Assembly (NCBI RefSeq): GCF_002953715.1
Contig: NZ_CP025012.1
Location: forward strand, 4,087,001 to 4,151,000
Direction: 5' to 3'
Length of the DNA stretch: 64,000 bases
Origin: Rhizobium leguminosarum
Lineage (GTDB): Bacteria > Pseudomonadota > Alphaproteobacteria > Rhizobiales > Rhizobiaceae
Shown: piece after piece, positions 1 to 8,736 of the stretch
Layout of the letters: each line of letters starts with the position of its first letter
Position numbering within the stretch: position 1 is the first letter of the stretch
Translations under genes and position numbers: made by a program
Notes under the pieces: generated by a model
The model's input: only the letters and a program-made list of their open reading frames with translations
Told to the model about the DNA's origin: nothing
Databases searched by the model: none

Positions 1-764
1 TGCGCGTCTGAAAAGACGCGCGGCGCTGTCGTGCGTGTTGTCGGCACGCCATGCGGTGCGAGAACCGGCACGAAGACGCGGCGGGAGGCCCGCGCCGCAA
101 CCGGCAGCCCCTGATAGAGCCGCTTCTGCGCTTCGACGATGATGACGCCCGAGAAGGCCGGCCACAGCGTTCGGCCGATCCGCTCGAAGGCGCGGCGAAG
201 GCGCAGGATGGTCCTCAACTTCGAGGGCGGGAAGAACAGCGCTTCAGCCGTCGCGCCCGGGGTGAAATTCGTCTCGCGCAGCAGATTGGTCAACTGACCG
301 CGGGAATAGGGCCGGCCCGAACCGAAGGGTGTATGCTCCATGCGTGCCCAGACGCCGCGTCGGTTCGGCACGACGATGACCAGCCGTCCACCCGGCGCCA
401 GCACCCGCCAGAGCTCCTTCAGCGTCTCGCGCGGGCTTTCGGCGAATTCCAGCGAATGCACCATCAGCACCCGATCGATCGACGAATCCGGCAGCGGCAG
501 TTCCTCGTCGAAAATCAGCGCCGTCGTCGAGAGCGAGCCCATCGGCCAGTTCACCGCGCCCTGCCCGGCCGGCATGAAGGCGAAGGTGCGCTCGGTATCG
601 GCCTGGAAACGGTCGAGGAAGGGCACGGCATAACCGAGGCCGACCAGACGCTCCTGCGGCAGCCGCACCCAGAGCGATGACAGCGCCATGGCGATCGACT
701 GCTCGGCAAGACGTCCAAGCTCGGAGTGATAGAACTGGCGTAGGTCGACGATATCGGCGTGCAT
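1..764 (-). CDS. SAM-dependent methyltransferase (3' end outside window)
   Basis: The reading frame starts at an ATG at 764 and stays open to the first base of the window, so the C-terminus is missing; about 254 residues are visible. The protein looks like a class I methyltransferase of the Methyltransf_11 type: the stretch LPLPDSSIDRVLMVHSLEF followed by LKELWRVLAPGGRLVIVVPN matches the motif region after the SAM-binding loop. The N-terminal glycine loop is weakly preserved (LVGLGYAVPFLDRF), so the substrate cannot be named. It is divergent from gloB with 89 bp between the starts, an arrangement that I recall from other rhizobia but cannot check here. Confidence 0.8.
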   Translation of the reverse strand, partial: MHADIVDLRQFYHSELGRLAEQSIAMALSSLWVRLPQERLVGLGYAVPFLDRFQADTERTFAFMPAGQGAVNWPMGSLSTTALIFDEELPLPDSSIDRVLMVHSLEFAESPRETLKELWRVLAPGGRLVIVVPNRRGVWARMEHTPFGSGRPYSRGQLTNLLRETNFTPGATAEALFFPPSKLRTILRLRRAFERIGRTLWPAFSGVIIVEAQKRLYQGLPVAARASRRVFVPVLAPHGVPTTRTTAPRVFSDA

Positions 765-853
765 TGCGACAAATGTTATCAGCGGGCGGTTGGACTTCAA
801 GGCCGGAACCTCTACATTTCCGCGAGACTCCTGGGATAAGGGATTATTGAACG

Positions 854-1624
854 ATGAAACCTTTGGAATTAGACGTTTTTCTCTGCCGCACCGACAATTT
901 CGGCGTTCTCGTGCACGATCCGGAGACAGGCTTTACCGCGGCGATCGATGCACCGGAGGAGGCGCCGATCCTGGAAGCGGCGACACGTCGCGGCTGGAAA
1001 ATCACCCATATCTTCACCACTCATCATCACACCGATCACGTCACCGCCAACCTGGCGCTGAAGGAGCAATTCGGCTGCGAGATCATCGGCCCGATCAACG
1101 AGGCCATCGCCATTCCCGGCCTCGATCGGACGATGGCCGATGGCGACAGCTTCCTTTTCGGCGATCACACCGTCAACGTCATCGAGACGCCCGGCCACAC
1201 CGCCGGCCACATCTGCTATCACTTTGCCGACGACAAGCTGCTGTTTGCCGCCGACACGCTGTTTGCGCTCGGCTGTGGCCGGCTGTTCGAACGTCCGGCT
1301 GCCGACATGTGGCATTCTCTGCAGAAGCTCGCCGTTCTGCCCGATGAAACCGCCGTCTATTTCGGCCATGAATACACATTGTCCAATGCCCGCTTCGCGC
1401 TGACCGTCGATCCCGACAATGAGCGACTGAAGAGCCGTGCCGCCGAGATCGAAGCCTTGCGCGCCGACGGCAAATTCACCATCCCGACGACATTGGGGCT
1501 GGAAAAGGAAACCAACCCGTTCCTGCGCGCAGCCGATCCGGCGATCCGCCGCAATCTGCTGATGGAAGGCAAGACCAACGAGGAAGTCTTTGCCGAGATC
1601 CGCAAGCGCAAGGACAATTTCTGA
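854..1624 (+). CDS. gloB: Hydroxyacylglutathione hydrolase (glyoxalase II)
   Basis: Glyoxalase II hydrolyses S-D-lactoylglutathione to D-lactate and glutathione, the second step of methylglyoxal detoxification in the cytoplasm. The 256-residue product has the metallo-beta-lactamase metal motif THHHTDH (about residues 56-62), the downstream ETPGHTAGHICYH histidine, the ADTLF aspartate and the FGHEYT motif of the C-terminal glutathione-binding domain. Length is normal for the family. The stop codon overlaps the ATG of the cupin gene by one base, so the two are probably co-translated. Confidence 0.93.
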   Translation: MKPLELDVFLCRTDNFGVLVHDPETGFTAAIDAPEEAPILEAATRRGWKITHIFTTHHHTDHVTANLALKEQFGCEIIGPINEAIAIPGLDRTMADGDSFLFGDHTVNVIETPGHTAGHICYHFADDKLLFAADTLFALGCGRLFERPAADMWHSLQKLAVLPDETAVYFGHEYTLSNARFALTVDPDNERLKSRAAEIEALRADGKFTIPTTLGLEKETNPFLRAADPAIRRNLLMEGKTNEEVFAEIRKRKDNF

Positions 1625-2046
1625 TGTCGCCCGAGGACATTATCCGCGAACTCGGCATGCAGCCGCATCCCGAAGGTGGCTGGTACGTGCAGACATTCCG
1701 CGATACGGCGGGCGGAGAACGCGGCCACTCGACGGCGATCTATTATCTGCTGACCAGGGGACAGCGTTCGCACTGGCATCGCGTCCACGATGCGGCCGAG
1801 GTCTGGCATTATTACGCCGGCGCGCCGCTCTCGCTGCACCGCTCGGAAGACGGAACGGCAAGCGAGACACTGACGCTCGGGCCCAACCTGTCCGCAGGCG
1901 AGCGGCCGCAGGCGATCATTCCCGCCAATTGGTGGCAATCAGCCGAAACCCTCGGCGATTTCACCCTGGTCGGCTGCACCGTCTCGCCCGGCTTCGAATT
2001 TTCAAGCTTCGAGATGGCGCCGCCCGATTGGAAGCCCGGCCGCTGA
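1624..2046 (+). CDS. Cupin superfamily protein, DUF985 type
   Basis: A 140-residue protein of the DUF985 (Cupin_5) family: it opens with the usual LGMQPHPEGGWYVQTFRD, continues with TAIYYLLTRGQRSHWHRV and W-H-Y-Y-A-G-A-P, and ends in the typical VGCTVSPGFEFSSFEM. Members fold as a double-stranded beta-helix; the biochemical role is not established. It overlaps the end of gloB by one base and is likely the second gene of that transcript. The following gene is convergent, with only three bases between the two coding ends. Confidence 0.88.
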   Translation: MSPEDIIRELGMQPHPEGGWYVQTFRDTAGGERGHSTAIYYLLTRGQRSHWHRVHDAAEVWHYYAGAPLSLHRSEDGTASETLTLGPNLSAGERPQAIIPANWWQSAETLGDFTLVGCTVSPGFEFSSFEMAPPDWKPGR

Positions 2047-2049
2047 AAC

Positions 2050-2940
2050 CTACTCTGCTGCCGCAGACTGAGCCGGAATCTTGCGGCGGAACATGTCCTG
2101 AGCGGCGAGCACCGCCCCGCCGGTGACGAGCAGGCAGGCAAGAGCAATGCGCCAGCCCAGCTCGGCAAATCCGAACAGCACCAGAATAAGCGTCGAAAGC
2201 AGTGGTGCTGCGTAACTTGCCGCGCCGAGGATCTGGATATCGCCGTTCTTGACGCCGTAGTCCCAGGCGTAGAAGGCCGCCCCGACCGGAAAGAGCCCGA
2301 GCCCGGCGACGGCGACCCACTCGAAACTCGTTGCCGGCCAGACGGTCGTCTCCAGGCCGTGATGGCAGAACAACGACAGCATGGAGGTCGCAAGGCAGAA
2401 GCCGGTGACGACATCCGTGGAGACGGCGTCGAAACGCCGCGTCAGCAGCGAATAGCCGGACCATGTGAAGGCGCAGAGAAAGGCGGCACCGTAACCGACG
2501 GCATAGGCGCCGTCGAAATCGATGCCGTTGCGACCGACGATCAGGAAGGTACCGCAAAGTCCGGCAAGCGCACCCGCCACATGATACCAGCGCAACCGTT
2601 CGCCCGGCAGCAGCGCCGAACCGACGACGATCAACAGCGGCCAGAGATAGGCGACCAGCCCCGCCTCCACCGCCGGCGCGTTCCGGAGCGCGGTAAAATA
2701 GAGGAAGTGATAACCGAACAGCCCCGCAATGCCGGTTATCCAGACCTTGGCCGGCTGCTTCAGCAGCGCCAGTCGCGCGGGATTAAGGATAAGTACCACA
2801 AGGCCGGGAATGCTGCCGATCGCAAAGCAGACGGCCGAAAGCTGGAACGGCGGCATCTTGCCGGAGGCGGCCGTGAACAACGCCAGGAACGACCACATCA
2901 GAATGGCCGTAAAGCCGATCAACGTCGCGCGAAGCTTCAC
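2050..2940 (-). CDS. DMT-family (EamA) exporter, YddG-like
   Basis: A 296-residue inner-membrane protein with about ten hydrophobic segments arranged as two EamA repeats. The start MKLRATLIGFTAILMWSFLAL and the motif YLWPLLIVVGSALLPGERL resemble YddG-type aromatic amino acid exporters of the drug/metabolite transporter superfamily. The substrate is inferred from this resemblance only. Translation appears to begin at a GTG at 2940 preceded by a strong AAGGGGGA Shine-Dalgarno sequence on the minus strand. It is downstream of the DUF3108 gene in the same direction with a 30-bp gap, so co-transcription is possible. Confidence 0.85.
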   Translation of the reverse strand: MKLRATLIGFTAILMWSFLALFTAASGKMPPFQLSAVCFAIGSIPGLVVLILNPARLALLKQPAKVWITGIAGLFGYHFLYFTALRNAPAVEAGLVAYLWPLLIVVGSALLPGERLRWYHVAGALAGLCGTFLIVGRNGIDFDGAYAVGYGAAFLCAFTWSGYSLLTRRFDAVSTDVVTGFCLATSMLSLFCHHGLETTVWPATSFEWVAVAGLGLFPVGAAFYAWDYGVKNGDIQILGAASYAAPLLSTLILVLFGFAELGWRIALACLLVTGGAVLAAQDMFRRKIPAQSAAAE

Positions 2941-2970
2941 CTGTCCCCCTTCACGGAGGCAGAAGCCCCG

Positions 2971-3753
2971 TCAGCTGTTGCTGCCGTATTTGACGGCAGT
3001 GATCGTCACCATTCCATATTCGGTTGGAATGCGCACATAAACAGGAGCGTATACATTTGCCGCGTCCGACTTGGCAAACCAGATTTCCATGCGATCGCTC
3101 TTGCTTAGATAATCGATGTCCTTGCGGCCCTTCTTGTAGCCCGAGCGCGGCACGAAGCGGACGCTGCAGACGGTCGCCTTGCCCTTGAACCCATTGGTGG
3201 AAAAATCCTCGTCGCCCTTCGGCGACAGCACCAGATCCATGCGCGTCTCGCCGTCGAAGATCGGCAGCGTCTGCGAGCAGACCTTGGTATCGCCGGTGAA
3301 GACCAGGCCGGAGATCGGATCGAGCACCGAGCGCATGTCGCGCGGCGTGACGTCGATCCAGTTCTTCGGACGCTTCGGCATCGGTGTCGTCGTCGCCGAG
3401 ATGATGTTGCCGTTGCGGTAGCTGACCTCGTAGACGCGGGCCTTCCTCTTGCCGCTCTTGTAGTAGAGCGAGTATTTCTGCGCCTGCAATCTGTCATTGC
3501 GCACGACGCCGCTCACGCTGGTCTTGGCCGAAATCGTCGTGATGAGATCGGCAAGACCGGCGGAATTGATGCTCCCGGCGATCTTGTAGCTGTGATCGTC
3601 CTCGATCTGCGTCAGGAACGCGGCGCGCGCGATCGGCAGCCCGGCGAGCGCCACCCGGTATTCCGTCCGATGCTGGATTTCGGCCGCCGATGCCGGTATG
3701 GCAAGAAGTGCGGCGATGGCCGAAATGAAAATCCGTCTGCCCGAATGAGCCAT
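2971..3753 (-). CDS. Secreted DUF3108 protein
   Basis: A 260-residue protein with a clear signal peptide (basic MAHSGRR, hydrophobic core, cleavage near ASAAE). The mature part matches DUF3108: repeated beta-strand pattern, YSLYYKSGKRKARVYEVSYRNGN, and the conserved DVTPRDMRSVLDPISGL segment. Proteins of this family are periplasmic and of unknown function. I chose the ATG at 3753 because the longer frame (to 3786) would put eleven polar residues before the signal peptide. It is divergent from rpmB. Confidence 0.82.
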   Translation of the reverse strand: MAHSGRRIFISAIAALLAIPASAAEIQHRTEYRVALAGLPIARAAFLTQIEDDHSYKIAGSINSAGLADLITTISAKTSVSGVVRNDRLQAQKYSLYYKSGKRKARVYEVSYRNGNIISATTTPMPKRPKNWIDVTPRDMRSVLDPISGLVFTGDTKVCSQTLPIFDGETRMDLVLSPKGDEDFSTNGFKGKATVCSVRFVPRSGYKKGRKDIDYLSKSDRMEIWFAKSDAANVYAPVYVRIPTEYGMVTITAVKYGSNS

Positions 3754-3871
3754 GGAAAAAAGCCTTGTCTTGCTGCGCGCTGGCAACCTTTGCTGAGCGG
3801 TCTATACTCCTGCCGCGAAGGGAAGAAAACAGCAGCTTTTTGACAGAATTGCGGGAAAGGCCAAGGTTTGG

Positions 3872-3900
3872 CTTGACGCGAGCAGCCTGTCTGACTATAG
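3872..3900 (+). promoter_or_regulatory. Sigma-70 type promoter for rpmB
   Basis: CTTGAC at 3872-3877 and CTATAG at 3895-3900 are separated by exactly 17 bases, a close match to the rhizobial housekeeping consensus (CTTGAC, N17, CTATAT). It points to rpmB, whose ATG lies about 95 bases downstream. Confidence 0.7.
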
Positions 3901-3995
3901 AACCGCAACTTTCCAATCATGCCCGTTGGATTGCGCGCCTGGCTTTGCCGGGAATGGCAATTCGATGGCCCGAGAAAAACAAGAATAGGTGTTCC

Positions 3996-4292
3996 ATGTC
4001 CCGCGTGTGCGAATTGACCGGCAAGGCCGTCCTGACTGGTAACAATGTCAGCCATGCCAACAACAAGACCAAGCGCCGGTTCCTGCCGAACCTGTGCCAG
4101 GTCACGCTGATTTCCGACGCTCTCAACCAGCGTTATCGTCTTCGCGTTTCGGCTGCCGCTCTTCGCACCGTCGAGCATCGTGGCGGCCTCGATGCCTTCC
4201 TGCTGAAGGCCAGCGAAAACGAATTGTCGATGCGCGCGCGCCTGTTGCGCCGTCAGATCGCCAAGAAGACCGCCGAAGCCGCTGCTGCGTAA
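3996..4292 (+). CDS. rpmB: 50S ribosomal protein L28
   Basis: L28 is a component of the large ribosomal subunit. The 98-residue product starts MSRVCELTGKAVLTGNNVSH, followed by the basic NNKTKRRFLPNL segment and the alphaproteobacterial C-terminus ARLLRRQIAKKTAEAAAA. Length is standard for alphaproteobacteria. The frame continues upstream, but the ATG at 3996 is the start that gives the conserved N-terminus. A strong promoter lies upstream and a long hairpin just downstream. Confidence 0.97.
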   Translation: MSRVCELTGKAVLTGNNVSHANNKTKRRFLPNLCQVTLISDALNQRYRLRVSAAALRTVEHRGGLDAFLLKASENELSMRARLLRRQIAKKTAEAAAA

Positions 4293-4319
4293 GCTTCTGC
4301 CCTTCTTTCATACGGCTTC

Positions 4320-4355
4320 AAAAGGCTTGAACGGATAATACCGGACAAGCCTTTT
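4320..4355 (+). terminator. Hairpin terminator after rpmB
   Basis: AAAAGGCTTG (4320-4329) pairs perfectly with CAAGCCTTTT (4346-4355); the loop contains a second small stem CGG/CCG. The downstream arm ends in TTTT, consistent with intrinsic termination between rpmB and the next gene. Confidence 0.65.
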
Positions 4356-4378
4356 GCTTTGCCGGTTTGCTCCTCCAA

Positions 4379-4408
4379 CTGGTGGCATCACCCAGGATAA
4401 AAAAATGC
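4379..4408 (+). promoter_or_regulatory. Possible preQ1-I-like riboswitch overlapping the transporter start
   Basis: Directly upstream of the ATG at 4405 a short stem CTGG (4379-4382) pairs with CCAG (4392-4395) around a small loop and is followed by an A-rich tail (GATAAAAAAA) that carries the AGGA ribosome-binding site. This order (small hairpin, C-rich 3' arm, A-rich tail merging with the Shine-Dalgarno site) resembles class I preQ1 aptamers. The loop GCAT (4385-4388) could pair with ATGC at the start codon. The loop is shorter than in known aptamers, so this is a candidate only. Confidence 0.35.
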
Positions 4409-5040
4409 TGAAGACCCGCTATACCATCGCCTATGTCGCGCTGATGACGCTCGTCGTCGTCGCCTCCAACTTCCTCGTCCAGTTTCCGCTGAACGCCGAA
4501 GTCGCCGGTATCAACCTTGCCGACATCCTGACCTGGGGCGCCTTCTCCTATCCGATCGCTTTCCTGATCACCGATCTGACCAACCGTCAGTTCGGCCCGA
4601 AGGCAGCCCGCAAGGTCGTCTTTGCCGGCTTCGTCGTCGGCGTGACGCTCTCCTTCTTCACTTCGGTGCCGCGCATCGCCATCGCCTCCGGCTCGGCCTA
4701 TCTCGCCGGCCAGCTACTCGATATCGCCGTGTTCAACCGCCTTCGCCGCCAGGCCTGGTGGCGCGCGCCGCTGGTCGGCTCGCTGATCGGCTCGGCGCTC
4801 GATACGGTGATGTTCTTCTCGTTGTCCTTCGCCGCGTTCTTCGTCTTCCTCGGCCCGAACGATCCCTTTGCGCTGGAAGCAGCCCCCATCCTCGGCGTCT
4901 TCGCCACCGAGGCTCCGCGCTGGATTTCCTGGGCGATCGGCGATTTCGCCGTGAAGATGATCGTCGGCCTCGTCATGCTGCTGCCCTATGGCGCGCTGAT
5001 GAACGTGCTGCGGCCGATGCAGGCCGCTCGCGCCAGCTAA
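4405..5040 (+). CDS. Queuosine precursor transporter, YhhQ/VUT family
   Basis: A 211-residue membrane protein with about six hydrophobic segments, starting MLKTRYTIAYVALMTLVVVASNFLV. The motifs TWGAFSYPIAFLITDLTNRQFG, YLAGQLLDIAVFNRLR and GSLIGSALDTVMFFSLSF match the COG1738 family, whose E. coli member YhhQ imports the queuosine precursors preQ0/preQ1 used for tRNA modification. The start at 4405 is preferred to 4354 because AGGA stands eight bases upstream and the conserved N-terminus begins here. The possible riboswitch fits this role. Confidence 0.85.
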   Translation: MLKTRYTIAYVALMTLVVVASNFLVQFPLNAEVAGINLADILTWGAFSYPIAFLITDLTNRQFGPKAARKVVFAGFVVGVTLSFFTSVPRIAIASGSAYLAGQLLDIAVFNRLRRQAWWRAPLVGSLIGSALDTVMFFSLSFAAFFVFLGPNDPFALEAAPILGVFATEAPRWISWAIGDFAVKMIVGLVMLLPYGALMNVLRPMQAARAS

Positions 5041-5592
5041 TCACGGACGCCGCCGGACCGCACCGGCGGCGATCGCGGGATGCAGCAGAGCCTCTGCAAC
5101 CAGATCGTCGATATCTCGTGACGAATCGAGCCGCAACACCGGCGCCGTCTGCGTTTCCAGCCATTGTTCATGCACCGCAAGGCTGCGACGCTCGGGGCCG
5201 GCCGTGTCATAGCTGGCCGCCCATTCCAGGAATTCCCCGCTTTTAACTTCCATATCGCCACCAGGCCCGATCCTGTTTCCATATCGGGCAATCTCCCGCG
5301 CGCGGATGCGCGCCATTCGAAGCCCCGGCTCGATCCTGAGGAATAGGATCAGATCATAAAGCGGCTCCAATGGCCCACCCCATTTCAGCGCGGATCCGGA
5401 GAGCCGTGTCGCTTCATCGAGGAGCAGCCGGATGCGCTCGTCGGCATTCCTCGGCGTCGTGAACGGCGGATCGGTCGGCATCCAGAAGAAATCGTCAGTG
5501 TCGAGATGGGCGATATCGAGCCTTTCGGCAAGCGCACGGCCGAGCGATGTCGTACCGGAACCGGACGCGCCCATGACATGAATATGCACCAT
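5041..5592 (-). CDS. P-loop NTPase, adenylate-kinase-like
   Basis: A 183-residue soluble protein with an N-terminal Walker A loop (MGASGSGTTSLG, about residues 7-18) and a kinase-like lid region, resembling small AAA/adenylate-kinase-like proteins often labelled FlaR-like topology modulators. The phosphate acceptor is unknown. The start at 5592 is favoured by a GGAGGGA ribosome-binding site on the minus strand; the longer frame to 5652 adds an unconserved leader. The coding end abuts the stop of the convergent transporter gene. Confidence 0.75.
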   Translation of the reverse strand: MVHIHVMGASGSGTTSLGRALAERLDIAHLDTDDFFWMPTDPPFTTPRNADERIRLLLDEATRLSGSALKWGGPLEPLYDLILFLRIEPGLRMARIRAREIARYGNRIGPGGDMEVKSGEFLEWAASYDTAGPERRSLAVHEQWLETQTAPVLRLDSSRDIDDLVAEALLHPAIAAGAVRRRP

Positions 5593-5664
5593 GAATCTCC
5601 CTCCGAAGACTGCTCTCCCGATGCCGTGGGGGATAGCCGAGGCATATGACATCGGTCTGACGTC

Positions 5665-5764
5665 TAGAGCGCCGTGCGTCCTTTAGGACGCACAAAGGAC
5701 GCTCTAACATTTTGAATCTAGGCATCGTGCTTTCCGAAAATCGATTCCGATTTTCGGGCCGATG
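5665..5764. repeat. Rhizobial palindromic intergenic repeat, two hairpin modules
   Basis: Module 1 (5665-5706) is a nested palindrome: TAGAGCG/CGCTCTA outside and GTGCGTCCT/AGGACGCAC inside. Module 2 (5723-5764) has CATCG/CGATG outside and CCGAAAATCG/CGATTTTCGG inside. Such modular palindromes are known as abundant intergenic elements in rhizobial genomes. No coding potential is seen. Confidence 0.75.
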
Positions 5765-5771
5765 GCTTGGA

Positions 5772-6809
5772 TTAATTCCGCTCCTGGGAACTCGGCGCTG
5801 CCCACGCGGCCTCTTCCGAAAGCCGGAATTCCAGCATCAGATTGCGCTGCAGGATCGAATGATTGTCGTCCGACACCAGAATGATATGGGTCGTGCCGTC
5901 GGCGGCCTGAAAAGCATCGAGCCCTTCCATATTGTCGATCTGCGAGTTGAAATTGCCTTCCAGCAGCAATTCGCCTTCAACGACGGCGCCAGGCCTGATA
6001 TCGGCACCCTTGATGCGCCGAAGACGCATGCCGATGCCTTCGGCCATGTTGAAGCGGCGTTCCAGCAGCAGCAGGTCGCCGTTCGGCAGGAAAGCGCCGT
6101 CCGTGATGTCGAAGCTGCCATCCCGCTCGACCGAGAAACGCCCTTTCAGTGGCCCGCTGAGAATGGCCGCCAGCCGGTTGCCGTCATTGTCGAGACCACG
6201 CTCGGAGACGATGACCACCCCGCCTTTGAGCGGGCTCGATGCCGGCGCCACGGTGATGGTCTCGATGCCGCGATTGTCGTCCAGCATCGTCCGCGGGATG
6301 AGGATCGGCAAAGTGGCGATCGCGCCCGAATCGGCAAAGCCGGGGTCGGAATAGACATCGACGCGATGGTGCTGCTCGAAGGAGACCAGGATCCGATCGC
6401 CGTCAAGCGCCAGGCCTTCGGCATCCATATGTCCCTTCCCCTCGAAGCTGCGCCCGGCGCTGTTCTTCATCGGCGTGATCTCGACATCCGAAAGGCCGGA
6501 AAGCCTGCCCTTGAGGTCACGCTCGATGCTGCCGGTCAGCCACTGGCCGGTATCGAGCACGACGACGAAATGTTTTTGGTCCTGCCGGAAACGGATGGAG
6601 GAAAGCGAGCCGAACAGCGCTCTGCTGGAGACCATCTCCAGCCCGCCGAGAAATTCCAGCGATCCGAATTTCGTCTCCGAAGAGCCGATCCTGAAATCAG
6701 AGATTTGCCGGCTAATGACCGGCACGTCATCACCGGCCCATGACGGTGAAGCGCCGGCTGCGATGCAGAGAGCGATCGACGCCGCACGGCAGAGGCGCTT
6801 GACCGTCAT
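5772..6809 (-). CDS. Secreted phytase-like (esterase-like) protein
   Basis: A 345-residue protein with a signal peptide (MTVKRLCRAASIALCIAAG, cleavage near SWAGD). The rest fits the esterase-like/phytase-like beta-propeller domain: GSLEFLGGLEMVS near the N-terminus, FVVVLDTGQWLTG, GGVVIVSERGLDNDGNRL and DNMEGLDAF near the end, a family of periplasmic or secreted proteins. Activity on phytate is not implied. The ATG at 6809 is 13 bases downstream of the cobT stop, so it is probably the last gene of the cobS-cobT transcript. Confidence 0.78.
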   Translation of the reverse strand: MTVKRLCRAASIALCIAAGASPSWAGDDVPVISRQISDFRIGSSETKFGSLEFLGGLEMVSSRALFGSLSSIRFRQDQKHFVVVLDTGQWLTGSIERDLKGRLSGLSDVEITPMKNSAGRSFEGKGHMDAEGLALDGDRILVSFEQHHRVDVYSDPGFADSGAIATLPILIPRTMLDDNRGIETITVAPASSPLKGGVVIVSERGLDNDGNRLAAILSGPLKGRFSVERDGSFDITDGAFLPNGDLLLLERRFNMAEGIGMRLRRIKGADIRPGAVVEGELLLEGNFNSQIDNMEGLDAFQAADGTTHIILVSDDNHSILQRNLMLEFRLSEEAAWAAPSSQERN

Positions 6810-6822
6810 TCTTCCCGCGGCG

Positions 6823-8724
6823 TCAGCCGGCACGGCGTATCCGGCCGCCGCGCGGCTGGGCGGATTGGTCTTCGAACAGCGAGGCAAGCTGCTCGGTCAT
6901 CGCACCGGCGAGCTCGTCCGCATCGACGATCGTCACGGCGCGGCGATAGTAGCGCGTCACGTCGTGACCGATGCCGATCGCCAGCAACTCGACAGGCGAG
7001 CGTGTCTCGATCTGTTCGATGACGGCACGCAGGTGCCGCTCCAGATAATTGCCCGGATTGACCGACAGCGTCGAATCGTCGACCGGCGCCCCGTCCGAGA
7101 TCATCATCAGGATGCGGCGCTGCTCACGGCGCGCGAGCAGGCGATTATGCGCCCAGATCAGCGCCTCGCCGTCGATATTTTCCTTGAGCAAGCCCTCACG
7201 CATCATCAGCCCGAGATTGGCGCGCGCGCGCCGCCACGGCGCGTCGGCCGACTTGTAGATGATATGGCGCAGGTCGTTGAGGCGGCCCGGCGTCTGCGGC
7301 TTGCCGCCGGCGAGCCAGCTTTCACGCGCCTGCCCGCCCTTCCAGGCCTTGGTCGTAAATCCCAGGATCTCGACCTTGACACCGCAGCGCTCCAGCGTGC
7401 GGGCGAGAATATCGGCGCAGGTGGCGGCAACCGTGATCGGCCGGCCGCGCATCGAGCCGGAATTGTCGATGAGCAGGGTGACTACCGTATCGCGGAACTG
7501 GGTGTCGCGCTCCATCTTGAAGGAGAGCGCCTGCATCGGATCGATGATGATGCGCTGCAGCCGGGCCGGATCGAGATAACCCTCTTCCAGGTCGAAATCC
7601 CAGGAGCGGTTCTGCTGCGCCATCAGGCGGCGCTGCAGCCGGTTGGCGAGACGGCCGACCGCGCCTTGCAGATGCGCCAGCTGCTTGTCGAGGAAGGCGC
7701 GCAGGCGCTCCAGCTCGGCGGCGTCGCAGAGTTCCTCGGCGGTGATGATCTCGTCGAACTCTTCGGTAAAGACGTGATAATCGACCTTTTCGTTGAAATC
7801 AGCAAAAGGCGTGTTCGGACGGCGGGTCTCGCCCGGCGTTTCCGAATCGTCCTCGCCCTCTTCCATCATGTCGTCGTCGGAGATTTCGGCGCCTTCGGTC
7901 TCGCCGTCCTCCATCTGCTCGTCGGCGACCTCGCTGTCCTCGACAGGGGCGGCATCCGTGCCGGCATCCTCGTCGACCTCGTCCTGGTCCTGCTCGTCGC
8001 CGCTCGACTGGTCTTCCTGCTCCGACTGGTCGTCATTGTCGGCATCGCTGTCGTCGTCACCGTATTCCTCGGCCATTTCCATGGCCGACAGCATGTTGCG
8101 GATGACCTTGGCGAAGGCCTGCTGGTCGTTGATCGCGCTCGACAGGTTGTCGAGTTCGGACCCCGCCTTATCCTCGATAAAGTCGCGCCATAGGTCGAGC
8201 ACCTTGCCGGCGGAGGCCGGCGGGCGCTGGCCGGTCAGCTTCTCGCGCACCATCATCGCAACGGCTTCGCCGACCGGTGCGTCTTCCTGACGCTCGATGC
8301 CAGTGAAATTCGCCTTGGAATATTTCTCGTCCGTCATGGAGCGCAGGTTCGACGCCATGCCCTCCATGCGCAGCGCGCCGATCGATTCGACGCGCGCCTG
8401 CTCGACCACATCGAAGATCGCCCGGGCGTCCGAGCCCTGCGGCGCCATCGTCGCATGCACCTTCTCGTCATGGCAGGCAAGGCGCAGCGCCATCGAATCG
8501 CCGAGCCCGCGGGTGACCGCCAGCTCATGCGCCGTCGGCCGCTTGGAAAGTTCCGGCAGCCGAATGCGCTCGCCGCTCATCCCCGGCCGTTCATTGGCGA
8601 AGGTCACCTCGACATCACCGTCGCCGGCGATCGAGCGCACGCATCCGGTTATCGCCCGGCGCAATGGCTCGACGTCGACAGGCGCGCCGGGTTTTGCTTT
8701 CGAATTGTCACCGCGAGCTGCCAT
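6823..8724 (-). CDS. cobT: Aerobic cobaltochelatase subunit CobT
   Basis: With CobN and CobS, CobT forms the ATP-dependent enzyme that inserts cobalt into hydrogenobyrinate a,c-diamide in aerobic cobalamin synthesis. The 633-residue protein has the expected parts: an N-terminal region, a very acidic linker (about residues 210-300, rich in Asp, Glu, Ser and Gln), and a C-terminal von Willebrand A-type domain with the MIDAS motif DNSGSMRG (about residues 418-425). The gene follows cobS by 12 bases. cobN is not in the window. Confidence 0.96.
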   Translation of the reverse strand: MAARGDNSKAKPGAPVDVEPLRRAITGCVRSIAGDGDVEVTFANERPGMSGERIRLPELSKRPTAHELAVTRGLGDSMALRLACHDEKVHATMAPQGSDARAIFDVVEQARVESIGALRMEGMASNLRSMTDEKYSKANFTGIERQEDAPVGEAVAMMVREKLTGQRPPASAGKVLDLWRDFIEDKAGSELDNLSSAINDQQAFAKVIRNMLSAMEMAEEYGDDDSDADNDDQSEQEDQSSGDEQDQDEVDEDAGTDAAPVEDSEVADEQMEDGETEGAEISDDDMMEEGEDDSETPGETRRPNTPFADFNEKVDYHVFTEEFDEIITAEELCDAAELERLRAFLDKQLAHLQGAVGRLANRLQRRLMAQQNRSWDFDLEEGYLDPARLQRIIIDPMQALSFKMERDTQFRDTVVTLLIDNSGSMRGRPITVAATCADILARTLERCGVKVEILGFTTKAWKGGQARESWLAGGKPQTPGRLNDLRHIIYKSADAPWRRARANLGLMMREGLLKENIDGEALIWAHNRLLARREQRRILMMISDGAPVDDSTLSVNPGNYLERHLRAVIEQIETRSPVELLAIGIGHDVTRYYRRAVTIVDADELAGAMTEQLASLFEDQSAQPRGGRIRRAG

Positions 8725-8736
8725 GATCGGTCGGTC

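Noticed and set aside
6475..8193. A 572-codon plus-strand frame opposite cobT
   Set aside because: It is the complement of CobT coding sequence, including its acidic linker, and shows no family motifs.
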